The position numbers and the translations under genes are program-made. From the NCBI GenBank assembly GCA_019694255.1, contig JAIBCI010000052.1, positions 1-52,492 of the forward strand: a stretch of 52,492 nt of DNA. The letters run 5' to 3'. This document shows, one piece after another, positions 1 through 8,966 of the stretch; position 1 is the stretch's first letter, and each line of letters begins with the position of its first letter. A model generated the notes under the pieces. It was not told the origin of the DNA, searched no databases, and saw only the letters and a list, made by a program, of their open reading frames with translations. The DNA comes from Saprospiraceae bacterium (GTDB lineage Bacteria; Bacteroidota; Bacteroidia; Chitinophagales; Saprospiraceae).

Positions 1-229
1 CGTTGTATTCAACAGATATAATAATTTACAAATAATTGTAATTAAAATATTTTATTCTGAGTTTATGGATGATTTATACTTAATATTCTGATAATATATG
101 TAATATAAATATTAAGAATAAAATTATTTATATCGAACTCGCTTTAAAAGCCTGTCTGTTGGAAAGATGGGAATTTTTCCATGATTAATCCTTCTAAAAA
201 AACCTAACCGGACAGAATACTATACTGAA

Positions 230-952
230 TTATAACAGGTCAGTCAGCAGCTGAATTCCCGGAGGCCTCTTGACATTGAATGCCTCACCAAATCTTACAC
301 CGACAGAACGCCCCGCTACACGGCATTTGGCGGTGACCTCATCGATAAATTCCTTACCAGAGATCGGAGATTCGGGTTCTTTGGATTGCGGATCATAAAA
401 TTGAGATTTAAAGCATCTTATGGCTTCGAGCTTAGCATCCATAAAATCACTGATATCCACGATCAGATCCGGTGGCAGGTAGTAATCCTGACTATAATGA
501 TAAACAGCTCGTGGCCGATGTGCGGCCTGCTCCTGACCTTCCCATACGCTGGTGATTTTTCGAAGACCCGCATAAAAACATGCGTCTGCGGTCAGCTTGG
601 CTGCTCTTCCGTGATCCGGATGCCGGTCCTCTAAGGCATTTGCCAGGACGAGCGCAGGCCGAGCAGCCCGAATCACCGGAATGATTGCGCGGATACTTTG
701 CTCGCTGTAATTGAAGAATCCATCCCCCAGGTCGAGTTGTATTCTAAAGACAGCCCCCATCAATTCTGCCGCCTTCATCGCTTCTTCTTTTCTGATCGCT
801 GAATTACCTCTGGTACCGAGCTCACCCAGCGTAAGGTCGAGAATACCAAAACGCATTCCTGCCGCTTTATGCTTCAGAAGGGTTCCGCTACATGATAGTT
901 CTACGTCATCGGGGTGGACGCCAATTGCCAGGATGTCAACAGGTTGAATCAT
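230..952 (-). CDS. bshB1: PIG-L family deacetylase, bacillithiol biosynthesis BshB1-like
   Basis: This gene encodes a zinc-dependent N-acetyl hydrolase of the PIG-L/LmbE fold. In the BshB1 group it removes acetate from GlcNAc-malate, the second step of bacillithiol synthesis in the cytoplasm. Visible motifs are the metal-binding GVHPDDVELSCSG near the N-terminus, GELGTRG at about residue 45, and DRHPDHG in the middle. The late segment SQFYDPQSKEP is typical of the BshB1 branch as I know it. I chose the ATG at 952 because it forms an ATGA overlap with the stop of the upstream ketoacyl synthase, begins directly before the beta strand VDILAIG, and gives 240 aa, the usual family length. The reading frame stays open to 1012, but that extension lies wholly inside the upstream gene. 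No other bsh gene is in the window, so another PIG-L substrate cannot be excluded. Confidence 0.88.
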   Translation of the reverse strand: MIQPVDILAIGVHPDDVELSCSGTLLKHKAAGMRFGILDLTLGELGTRGNSAIRKEEAMKAAELMGAVFRIQLDLGDGFFNYSEQSIRAIIPVIRAARPALVLANALEDRHPDHGRAAKLTADACFYAGLRKITSVWEGQEQAAHRPRAVYHYSQDYYLPPDLIVDISDFMDAKLEAIRCFKSQFYDPQSKEPESPISGKEFIDEVTAKCRVAGRSVGVRFGEAFNVKRPPGIQLLTDLL

Positions 953-2004
953 ATCTGCCATCTGATCAGTGCGGATCCCCAGGTAAAGCCACTGCCAAAA
1001 GCCGCAAGGCATACGAGATCACCTTTGTTTATTTTGCCTGCCTCCCATGCTTCTGTCAAGGCTATGGGAACAGAAGCCGCAGTTGTATTACCATATCGCT
1101 GAATATTATTCCAGACCTGTTCATCCTTCAAGCCAAGCTGTCGCTGAACAAACTGGCTTATTCTCAGGTTGGCCTGATGAGGGATCAACATATTGATATC
1201 TGATGGCTTAAGACCTTCTTTTGTTAAAGCTTCCATGATAACTTCTGGAAACTTGGTTACTGCCGTTTTGAAGACGAGCTGCCCGTTCATGTTCGGATAA
1301 TAATCCTGCTCCGTCCACATTTTTTCTGTGAGGAAGATGCCACCAAATTCCTGCTCAGGATAACCAAATCGCTCTACGCCAAGATGATAACCTCCATGCG
1401 CTCCGGGATTGATAAATGCCAGTTCTTCCGCATGCGTACCATCGGCATGAAGACAGGTCCTCAGGATACCCGGCGATTCTGAAGGTTGTAGTACGACGGC
1501 TCCTGCACCGTCCCCAAATATAACCGTGACATTGCGTCCGCGGGTGGTATAGTCAAGACCCATTGAATGCATTTCTGCTCCAACGAGTAATATGTTCTTG
1601 TACTGTCCTGTGCGTATAAATTGATCGGCGATACTTAAGCCATAAAGAAATCCTGAACACTGATTTCTGACATCGAGTGCAGGTGCTTCAGATTTTGTCA
1701 TGCCCAGCTCACGCTGAAGCAGCACACCACAACCCGGAAAAAAGTAATCCGGACTGAGTGTAGCGAAGATGATGAAGTCGATTTCCGATTTGTCGACACC
1801 GGCCCTTTGCATGGCCACTTCTGCTGCACGCGCACCCATGGTGGTGGTGGTTTCTTTATTGCGCTGACCATATCGTCTTTGTTCAATTCCTGTGCGCTCG
1901 ATGATCCATTCATTGGAAGTATCCATCATTTGGGATAGTTCATCATTGGACACGACCCTGTCAGGAACGTAATAACCGAGGCCTGCAATTTTAGAATTAA
2001 TCAT
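949..2004 (-). CDS. fabH: beta-ketoacyl-ACP synthase III (FabH family)
   Basis: A thiolase-fold condensing enzyme of 351 aa. FabH enzymes condense an acyl-CoA primer with malonyl-ACP to start fatty acid synthesis. The full catalytic triad is visible: Cys116 in RNQCSGFLYG, His276 in LIPHQANLRI and Asn306 in RYGNTTAAS. The glycine-rich loop GDGAGAVVL lies near residues 164-172, and the C-terminus has the FGSGFTWGSALI segment seen in KAS III proteins. It is somewhat longer than E. coli FabH (about 317 aa) because of an insertion around residues 200-235, as in a second FabH-like group found in Bacteroidota. It could therefore act on a specialised primer or in a secondary pathway. The deacetylase gene downstream overlaps it by 4 nt, which suggests translational coupling. 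Family assignment is firm; physiological substrate is inferred. Confidence 0.9.
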   Translation of the reverse strand: MINSKIAGLGYYVPDRVVSNDELSQMMDTSNEWIIERTGIEQRRYGQRNKETTTTMGARAAEVAMQRAGVDKSEIDFIIFATLSPDYFFPGCGVLLQRELGMTKSEAPALDVRNQCSGFLYGLSIADQFIRTGQYKNILLVGAEMHSMGLDYTTRGRNVTVIFGDGAGAVVLQPSESPGILRTCLHADGTHAEELAFINPGAHGGYHLGVERFGYPEQEFGGIFLTEKMWTEQDYYPNMNGQLVFKTAVTKFPEVIMEALTKEGLKPSDINMLIPHQANLRISQFVQRQLGLKDEQVWNNIQRYGNTTAASVPIALTEAWEAGKINKGDLVCLAAFGSGFTWGSALIRWQI

Positions 2005-2703
2005 AAGGTGTATTTGGATGCAATTTAGTTATTTTTCCACACATGGAAATGAGGATACACTTAACTAATATAAACCCAATCATGCATCTGATTCGGTGTT
2101 ACGGATCATCGGAAGATTAATCATATATTGATCAGCAACTCAATTACATTCAAATGAACAAATTTTAAATCATTCATACAAACTTAAAAACAAATCAAAC
2201 CGATGTTGAACGAAAATCATTATTCATCCAATCAATGTACTGAAAAATTCTGATTACAAAAATTATTGGAAAATAGTTTTAATTCAAACTGATAAGGGAA
2301 ATCAATATCGTCAATTCATCCGCTGTCAACAGACGATTTTCGTTTCGACTAAAGAATATAATGCTATCAGACAATTTTTATCCGCTAATGAAGGAATCTA
2401 TATACACAGCGAAATGATATTAATGGAATACGCGACTTCAGTAGCACTTCCTTCATGAACTGAACATTCAATGCATTCGGCAATCATTCCGAAATTTGAC
2501 TTACCACATGCTTCTTTTATTGCAAATCGGATGTGCTCAGAATAATTATCATATTATGATTTATTATAATATATTTTATGCATTCTAAGCGCAGTATTCC
2601 CATCCATTGAGAGATCACCGATCAAAGTCCGTAACAAACGATATAGATAATTTATAAAAATAAATATAGAATATCTACGAAGTGTTTCGTAGATATTCTA
2701 TAT
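2005..2703 (+). other. A/T-rich intergenic region between fabH and the receptor gene
   Basis: About 700 nt without a convincing gene. The sequence is strongly A/T rich, reading frames are short, and I recognise no tRNA or known RNA fold. Its right edge contains the palindrome and -7 box of the receptor promoter. No consensus TAnnTTTG box was found on the minus strand ahead of fabH. Confidence 0.6.
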
Positions 2704-2705
2704 TT
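2662..2705. repeat. perfect 20-bp-arm palindrome with 4-nt centre, putative operator
   Basis: The left arm 2662-2681 and right arm 2686-2705 are exact reverse complements around a GTGT centre. The right arm contains most of the -7 box at 2699-2706. A dimeric regulator bound here would cover the promoter of the downstream receptor gene. No candidate regulator gene lies next to it. An RNA hairpin is unlikely because transcription should start only a few bases after it. Confidence 0.75.
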
Positions 2706-2706
2706 G
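2699..2706 (+). promoter_or_regulatory. Bacteroidota -7 promoter box (TATATTTG)
   Basis: TATATTTG matches the Bacteroidota TAnnTTTG -7 element and lies 36 nt before the ATG at 2743. That would give a short leader of about 30 nt. No TTG is present at the ideal -33 spacing, so the promoter may be weak or activator dependent. It overlaps the palindrome at 2662-2705. Confidence 0.5.
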
Positions 2707-2742
2707 CCCTGTACAATTTCTTGTTTTATCCAATTCCATCTT

Positions 2743-5160
2743 ATGTCAGCACATAGGGCTATCATTCTTTTACTCATTGCCAGCAGGCTTACAGCTCAGC
2801 AAACAATCCGTCTGGAAGGCATCCTCACAGACAGTCTGCAGAATCCCCTAGAGGATGCCAATGTAAATCTCTTATCTACGAAGGACTCCAGTCTTGTTAA
2901 GTCAGACATTACGGATTCCAGGGGTGTTTTTCATTTTGACGATATCAAGCCAGACCTGTATTTCATCAACCTTCAGGCCATTGGTTACCGCCAGGAACTA
3001 AAGACACTGGATCTTTCCAGGTCTTCCGGCACGCACAATACGGGTGGATTGGTACTTCAATCGCTTTCATCTTTACTTAAAGAAGTGGAAATTGTATCCC
3101 ACAAGCGGTTTCTCGAAAGGAAACCCGATAAACTGGTCATGCATGTCGAGAACAGTATTCACAGCGCGGGCAATTCTGCGCTGGAACTTTTGCAGAAAGC
3201 ACCGGGCGTGTTAGTTAATCAGGATCAGTCCATCGCATTGTCCGGCAAACAAGGTGTAAACATTTTGATTGACGGACGAAAGACTCAGCTTTCCGGTATT
3301 GAATTAATGAATTACCTCCGCACAGTGCAGGCTTCCAACATATCCAGAATTGAAATTATTACAAATCCGTCCGCGAAATATGATGCAGAAGGCAATGCAG
3401 GAATTATTGATATCCGCTTGAGAAAAGATACCCGTGAAGGATTCAACGGCAATGCCAATTTCAGTATTGGACAGGGAAGATATTTTAAACCCAGTATAGG
3501 TCTCAATACCAATTACAAGAAGGGTAAGTTCAATCTATTTGGGAACTATTCCTTCGCCAAACCCCTCAATTTTACCAATTTCTATATCAACAGACAGTTT
3601 TTCAATTCACTCCGGGAAGTCAATTCGATTTTTGATCAGTCCAGTATAATCAAACAGGATTTACAATCTCATACTGCCAAATTTGGAATTGATTACTACT
3701 TCAATCCCAGGGTGATTCTCGGCGGATTTGCCTATTTCAACCTCAGCAATAATCAACGTGACGGCAATTCCAATTCTGTCATTTCCAACCCAGATCTTAG
3801 CGTCTTGTACCAGACCAGGACAAGACAATTGTCGACCGATCGCAAAACCAATGCACTCGCCAACCTCAATTTCAAGAAAACGAGTGACAAGCATAACGCT
3901 GACTTCACTGCCGATCTGGATTACGGTAATTATCAATTATTCACGCGTCAGGATTTTAACAATCAGTATGTTGATCCGGCCGGCAATCTATTTGCTAACT
4001 TTCATCTTCAATCCAGGCAGATGGGATCGATCGACGTCCTGACCAGCAAGGCCGATTACAGCCGAATAATTCGAAAAATCAAGTTTGAAATTGGCGCAAA
4101 ATCAAGTTTTGTCAGAACAAACAGTGATCTTCGCTTCTATGACCTAATCAACGGAAATGCATTATTTGATACTGTCCGATCCGGGACTTTTGTGTACCAT
4201 GAAAACATCAATGCAGCTTATCTCATTCTCAGTCAAGCGTACCATTCGATCGAATACCAGGCTGGAATCCGCGCAGAACAAACCCGCTCGGAAGGATCAC
4301 AAATAAATCTCAGTCAAACATTTAAAAGGGAATTTATTAATTTATTTCCCAGCCTTCTGATTCATTATAAAAAATGGAAAGACAATGACCTCTCATTTTC
4401 TTACAGCCGACGGATTGACCGGCCTACCTTTAGACAATTGCAGCCGTTCAAAATATTCGTTGATCCCTATACCTATGTCGTGGGTGATCCTTTGTTGTTA
4501 CCCAGTCTGACGCATTCCTTTGAACTGATCCATACCCTGAAAGACCATTTGATTACGACCATTAATTACAGCAATAGCCGCAACGTTATTACCGATGTAT
4601 TCACACAGGATGACAGCAGTAAGATTTCATACCAGAGCCCGGCGAACATAGCCTATTCAAAATCTTATACTCTTACTCTTAGTTATCCATTTCAAAAACT
4701 CAAATGGTTAAATTCGAACTTCGATTTGTCCGGATTTTATACTGATTATGCAGGTCCTCTGGGTGATGGCAGCATCATTAATCAAAGCTACAGTTGGTAT
4801 ACCAATATTCAGAACACGATTCTTATGAAAAACAACTGGTCCTGCGAGGTCTCCTATTTCTATCAGTCCAAAATGGCTTGGGGGCAGTTTACCATTCTCG
4901 ATCTTAGTCAACTAAACTTTGGAATACAAAAACAAAGCAAAGACAGGTTAAGCACATACAAGTTCGCCATTACCGATATCCTTCATCAAAACAAAATAAG
5001 GGTTGTAGTCGACCATGACAATCAGAAATTTCACACTGACCGCAACTGGGATTCGACCGTTGCCACATTCAGTTACACGTACCGATTTGGCAAATCAGGG
5101 GTACAAAAATTCCGACAAAGAGCCTCCGGTATGGAAGATGAAAAACGAAGAGCCGGCTAA
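2743..5160 (+). CDS. outer-membrane beta-barrel receptor with carboxypeptidase-regulatory-like domain
   Basis: An 805-aa TonB-receptor-like outer-membrane protein. The order is: a signal peptide (hydrophobic AIILLLIASR, cleavage near LTAQ), a carboxypeptidase-regulatory-like beta-sandwich at about residues 20-105, a plug-like region with LLQKAPGV and GKQGVNILIDG, and then a long beta-barrel rich in alternating aromatic/polar strands. It best resembles the OMP_b-brl_3 family of Bacteroidota; a role in substrate uptake or envelope signalling is inferred from that family. The ATG at 2743 is preferred over the upstream in-frame TTG at 2704, because only the ATG puts the signal peptide at the N-terminus and the TTG lies within the promoter box. 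No SusD-like partner is present, so it is not a standard SusCD glycan importer. The palindrome over its promoter implies dedicated regulation. Confidence 0.88.
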   Translation: MSAHRAIILLLIASRLTAQQTIRLEGILTDSLQNPLEDANVNLLSTKDSSLVKSDITDSRGVFHFDDIKPDLYFINLQAIGYRQELKTLDLSRSSGTHNTGGLVLQSLSSLLKEVEIVSHKRFLERKPDKLVMHVENSIHSAGNSALELLQKAPGVLVNQDQSIALSGKQGVNILIDGRKTQLSGIELMNYLRTVQASNISRIEIITNPSAKYDAEGNAGIIDIRLRKDTREGFNGNANFSIGQGRYFKPSIGLNTNYKKGKFNLFGNYSFAKPLNFTNFYINRQFFNSLREVNSIFDQSSIIKQDLQSHTAKFGIDYYFNPRVILGGFAYFNLSNNQRDGNSNSVISNPDLSVLYQTRTRQLSTDRKTNALANLNFKKTSDKHNADFTADLDYGNYQLFTRQDFNNQYVDPAGNLFANFHLQSRQMGSIDVLTSKADYSRIIRKIKFEIGAKSSFVRTNSDLRFYDLINGNALFDTVRSGTFVYHENINAAYLILSQAYHSIEYQAGIRAEQTRSEGSQINLSQTFKREFINLFPSLLIHYKKWKDNDLSFSYSRRIDRPTFRQLQPFKIFVDPYTYVVGDPLLLPSLTHSFELIHTLKDHLITTINYSNSRNVITDVFTQDDSSKISYQSPANIAYSKSYTLTLSYPFQKLKWLNSNFDLSGFYTDYAGPLGDGSIINQSYSWYTNIQNTILMKNNWSCEVSYFYQSKMAWGQFTILDLSQLNFGIQKQSKDRLSTYKFAITDILHQNKIRVVVDHDNQKFHTDRNWDSTVATFSYTYRFGKSGVQKFRQRASGMEDEKRRAG

Positions 5161-5241
5161 TGAACTATTCCATTGAGCCAGTATGTTAAGTTGATTACTA
5201 TTAAGGAATAAAACTGGATATCAGATTACGAAGTCCTGCAG

Positions 5242-6093
5242 TCAACTGTGCCTTTGCATCATCATGTTGAGAAGTTTTCCGACGGTTTCCTTCAGATCTT
5301 TGCGATCAATGATAAAATCCAGGAAACCGTTTTCCAGAAGGAACTCCGAACGTTGAAAACCTTCCGGCAGATCCCGCTTAATCGTCTCTTTAACCACCCG
5401 TGGACCGGCAAACCCAATCAAAGCCTTGGGTTCTGAAAAATTAATATCACCCAGCATGGCGAATGACGCTGTCACGCCACCTGTTGTGGGATCAGTCAGA
5501 AATGACAGGTATGGAAGACCTGCTTTCGCCAGGAGGGTAAGTTTGGCGGAAGTCTTGGCCATTTGCATCAATGAGAACGCGGATTCCATCATGCGCGCCC
5601 CACCCGATTTGGAGATAATCATCAGCGCCGCCTTCTCCTCAATCGCCAGATCGATGGCACGACTGATTTTCTCACCCATCACCGATCCCATGGACCCTCC
5701 AATAAAACTAAAATCCATCGCAGCAACGACCAGCGGTAGATCATCCACATGACCTATGGCGACAGTTATTGAATCCGATTTGCCGGAACTTCGGCGCGCA
5801 TCCTCCAACCTTTTGGTATAAGGCTGCAGATCGGTAAATTCCAGAAAGTCATAAGATTCCAGATCATCAAAAACGGTCTCATAGTTATCGCCAAACAGAA
5901 TATTGAAATACTGATCCGAACTGATCCTTGTATGATAATTGCACGAGGGGCATTTATAGAAATTTTCCCCGACCTTCATGGTCGTGGATGTCGTATTACA
6001 TTCCGGACATTTATACCATAGGCCGTCCGGCGTCTCTTTTTTTAATTTTGTCGCAGTTGAAATGCCTTCTTTGAGGCGAGTAAACCATCCCAT
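5242..6093 (-). CDS. accD: acetyl-CoA carboxylase carboxyltransferase subunit beta
   Basis: AccD pairs with AccA to transfer the carboxyl group from carboxybiotin to acetyl-CoA, producing malonyl-CoA for fatty acid synthesis in the cytoplasm. The 283-aa product has the N-terminal four-cysteine zinc ribbon (Cys29, Cys32, Cys48, Cys51). The crotonase-like carboxyltransferase core shows SGGARMMESAFSLMQMAK and TTGGVTASFAMLGD. The length is normal. The gene ends facing the receptor gene and starts divergently from dapB. A minus-strand -7 box lies 45 nt before its start. Confidence 0.97.
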   Translation of the reverse strand: MGWFTRLKEGISTATKLKKETPDGLWYKCPECNTTSTTMKVGENFYKCPSCNYHTRISSDQYFNILFGDNYETVFDDLESYDFLEFTDLQPYTKRLEDARRSSGKSDSITVAIGHVDDLPLVVAAMDFSFIGGSMGSVMGEKISRAIDLAIEEKAALMIISKSGGARMMESAFSLMQMAKTSAKLTLLAKAGLPYLSFLTDPTTGGVTASFAMLGDINFSEPKALIGFAGPRVVKETIKRDLPEGFQRSEFLLENGFLDFIIDRKDLKETVGKLLNMMMQRHS

Positions 6094-6137
6094 ATCACAA
6101 TCAATTGGTTAAAAATGATTATGTCACAGGATCGGTG

Positions 6138-6145
6138 CAAATTTA
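6138..6145 (-). promoter_or_regulatory. putative accD -7 promoter box (TAAATTTG)
   Basis: Read on the minus strand, 6145 to 6138 is TAAATTTG, matching TAnnTTTG. It lies 45 nt upstream of the accD ATG, giving a leader of about 35-40 nt. The -33 position reads TAA rather than TTG, so support rests on the -7 box and its location. Confidence 0.4.
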
Positions 6146-6223
6146 GCTGGATTTCGGAAATAAGTTAACTTTATGCGAACAAGAATTAAGCATTTCCCCT
6201 TTAATAAATAAAATGAAGGACTG

Positions 6224-6949
6224 ATGAAAATCTGTCTAATTGGCTATGGCAAAATGGGTAAAGCCATTGAATATCAAGCTCTTAAAAGAGGCCACACCCT
6301 CACAGCCTGCCTAACCAGCCGCGATCAGTATTCTTTGGTCGCTGCCCTGACTGGTAGCGATGTGGCCATTGAATTCACCCGACCTGAGTCTGCCCCAGTC
6401 AACCTTCACCAATGCTTCAGGTCCGGCATTCCGGTCGTGAGCGGCACCACAGGATGGAATGATCGCTGGGATGAGATCATGCAAAGCGCAATAGAACAAG
6501 GCGGAAGCCTGGTATGGTCCAGTAACTTTAGTGTAGGTGTCAACATACTTTTTGAGGTCAACCGGGCACTGGCACGATGGATGAATGAGCAAGAGCAATA
6601 CGGCATCCAGATTGAGGAAATACACCATATTCATAAGAAAGATGCACCCAGTGGCACCGCAGTAAGTCTGGCTCAACAGATTCTGCAGGAGAATCGCCAT
6701 TATACGGACTGGAAGCTGCTTCCATCCGACACTGGCCCGAATGATATCCCCATCATCGCAAGAAGGGAAGATGAAGTGATCGGCTATCATGAAGTCAGCT
6801 ATCGTAGTACCATTGACGAATTAAGCATCCGCCACAATGCCTTTAACCGGGACGGATTTGCGCTCGGTGCCGTACTCGCCGCCGAATGGTTGCCGGGGCA
6901 TCAAGGCGTACATACGATGAAAGATGTACTTGGACTGAAGCTATCATGA
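6224..6949 (+). CDS. dapB: 4-hydroxy-tetrahydrodipicolinate reductase
   Basis: DapB reduces 4-hydroxy-tetrahydrodipicolinate with NAD(P)H in the lysine/meso-diaminopimelate pathway, supplying peptidoglycan and lysine. The 241-aa protein has the Rossmann glycine motif GYGKMG at residues 7-12, the catalytic segment EIHHIHKKDAPSGTA (about 132-146) and SGTTGW near residue 73. The start is supported by an AGGA at 6217-6220, one of the few Shine-Dalgarno-like sites in the window. Its stop overlaps the dnaG start as ATGA, so primase translation is probably coupled to it. The protein is slightly short for the family but lacks nothing essential that I can see. Confidence 0.96.
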   Translation: MKICLIGYGKMGKAIEYQALKRGHTLTACLTSRDQYSLVAALTGSDVAIEFTRPESAPVNLHQCFRSGIPVVSGTTGWNDRWDEIMQSAIEQGGSLVWSSNFSVGVNILFEVNRALARWMNEQEQYGIQIEEIHHIHKKDAPSGTAVSLAQQILQENRHYTDWKLLPSDTGPNDIPIIARREDEVIGYHEVSYRSTIDELSIRHNAFNRDGFALGAVLAAEWLPGHQGVHTMKDVLGLKLS

Positions 6950-8880
6950 TCCTGCGTTCCACGGTTGAAAAGGTTATGGACACTGCTCGTATTGAAGAAG
7001 TGGTGCGCAGCTATGTTGACCTCAAAAACAGGGGCTCAAATCTGATCGGATTATGCCCTTTTCATCGTGAAAAAACACCATCCTTTACCGTCAGTCCCTC
7101 TCGTAATATTTTCAAGTGTTTTGGTTGTGCTAAAGCCGGCGATCCGGTGCGTTTTGTCATGGAGATTGAACAACTCTCCTTTCCCGAAGCCATCCGTAGT
7201 CTCGCCAAACGTTACAACATACCCGTTGAAGAGACCGTTTCGACCGAAGAAGACCGCAGCGAAGCACTTCTGCTGGAAAGCCTGAACATTGTTAATGCAT
7301 GGGCGTGTCAGCACTACCAGGACCAGCTTTGGAATACTGATCTCGGCAAAAGTATCGGACTCAATTACTTTAAGGAACGCGGATTCCTTGAACAAACACT
7401 CAAAACATTTGAGATTGGGTTTGCCCCAGACGAATCAAGGTGTCTGGCAGATGCGGCGGAGAAAGGTTCCTATTCCAAGGAAATGCTGCAAAAAGCCGGA
7501 CTCATCAATTCATTTGGAAGCGATTTCTTTCGCAATCGCGTCATCTTCCCTATCCATCATCAAAGCGGTAAAGTAATCGGCTTTGCGGGCAGGATCATGG
7601 GTTCTGAACAGAAACTGGCGAAGTATATTAACTCACCAGAGACGGAGGTTTATAAAAAAAGCAAGACACTCTTTGGCCTACACCTCGCCAAACAAGCCAT
7701 ACGAAGGCAGGATCGCACACTTTTAGTGGAGGGATACACCGACGTGATGTCCTTGCATCAGGCAGGTATTGAAAATGTTGTTGCCTCATCCGGGACATCG
7801 CTTACTGAAGAGCAATCAGCAATGCTCAAAAGGCACTCGCAGAATGTGACCATACTATACGATGGCGATGCCGCGGGTGTTAAAGCCGCCTTGCGCGGAA
7901 TCGATATCCTTCTCCGTGAAGGGCTCAATATTCAGGTTGCACTAATTCCTGATGGAGATGATCCAGACAGTTATTTACGAAAGGTTGGGGCGGCAAAATT
8001 TGAGCAGTTTCTGCGCGAAGAATCCAACGACCTCATCCTCTTTAAAATTCGCTTGCTTCAGGACGAAAACAAAAATGATCCGGTATCCCGATCCAACGCG
8101 GTACATGATATTCTTTCAAGCATCGCTATTATCAGCGACCCGATCAAACGCAGTATCTATTTGCAGGAAGCTGCAAGGCTTTTGCAAATGGATGAAGCGA
8201 CACTGATCCAATCGACCAACAAACTCATTCAGGATGACCTGAAACAACAGGCCTTCAGGAGTCGCCGGGATGCTCTGGAACGTGACCAGGAAATCATCGC
8301 CGGACAGGAACAGATCATTGACTTCAAAAAAGAAATACAGCTTGCAGCACACACGGGTGACGAATACCAGGAGAAAGAAATAATCCGGGTACTGATGCTA
8401 GCAGGAGACAAAGCTTGGAACGAAGAGTCACCAAGTGTAGCGCATTTTACGCTTGAAAACATTCAGGACATCCTCGAGTATTTTGATAATCCTCTCTACC
8501 TGAAGATAATTGAAATTATTCGCAATCGTTTACAGCAAGGCGAGCCGGTCAACACCACATTTTTCATTCAACATGCGGACCAGGAGATCTCTGGTCTTGC
8601 CATCGATCTTTGCACATCTCCGTTTGTATACAGTGAAAACTGGGAAAAAAAGCATGGTATATTTATGATGAATGCCTATACTGATCAGGAATACCGGGCC
8701 ACCGACATAGAGAAACTCATCAAACACCTAAAGTACCGCAAAATCGACAAATTGCTTCGAAGACTCGATACAGAAATTGCAACGCTTGAGGAAAATTCAG
8801 TTGAAGAAATGATTAAAGTACGGGAAACTTACCGCAAGCTTAAGAACGATCTGTTCAAGGAAGTTTGGAATCTGGAGTAA
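6946..8880 (+). CDS. dnaG: DNA primase
   Basis: DnaG makes RNA primers at the replication fork. The N-terminal CHC2 zinc finger is intact (Cys37, His40, Cys58, Cys61). The TOPRIM catalytic core shows LLVEGYTDVMSLHQAG, SGTSLTEEQ and ILYDGDAAGVKA. A variable C-terminal part of about 250 aa should contact the DnaB helicase. The ATG at 6946 is chosen because it overlaps the dapB stop as ATGA and starts just before the conserved helix VEKVMDTARIEEVV. The longer frame open from 6886 would add 20 residues buried in dapB. The product is 644 aa, normal for Bacteroidota. The gene converges with the large secreted protein gene, 86 nt away. Confidence 0.96.
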   Translation: MILRSTVEKVMDTARIEEVVRSYVDLKNRGSNLIGLCPFHREKTPSFTVSPSRNIFKCFGCAKAGDPVRFVMEIEQLSFPEAIRSLAKRYNIPVEETVSTEEDRSEALLLESLNIVNAWACQHYQDQLWNTDLGKSIGLNYFKERGFLEQTLKTFEIGFAPDESRCLADAAEKGSYSKEMLQKAGLINSFGSDFFRNRVIFPIHHQSGKVIGFAGRIMGSEQKLAKYINSPETEVYKKSKTLFGLHLAKQAIRRQDRTLLVEGYTDVMSLHQAGIENVVASSGTSLTEEQSAMLKRHSQNVTILYDGDAAGVKAALRGIDILLREGLNIQVALIPDGDDPDSYLRKVGAAKFEQFLREESNDLILFKIRLLQDENKNDPVSRSNAVHDILSSIAIISDPIKRSIYLQEAARLLQMDEATLIQSTNKLIQDDLKQQAFRSRRDALERDQEIIAGQEQIIDFKKEIQLAAHTGDEYQEKEIIRVLMLAGDKAWNEESPSVAHFTLENIQDILEYFDNPLYLKIIEIIRNRLQQGEPVNTTFFIQHADQEISGLAIDLCTSPFVYSENWEKKHGIFMMNAYTDQEYRATDIEKLIKHLKYRKIDKLLRRLDTEIATLEENSVEEMIKVRETYRKLKNDLFKEVWNLE

Positions 8881-8966
8881 TTTTTTAATCTTCAGAATTT
8901 CATTCCAAAAATCACCACAATTGCAAATTACGCCACCTTTCTACAAGGCACAAAACAACAGATAGT

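Noticed and set aside
953-1012. N-terminal extension of the deacetylase to 1012
   Set aside because: The extra residues are in the coding region of the ketoacyl synthase and do not fit the PIG-L fold; ATG 952 forms an ATGA overlap.
6886-6945. N-terminal extension of DnaG
   Set aside because: It lies inside dapB and is not part of the CHC2 domain; ATG 6946 overlaps the dapB stop.
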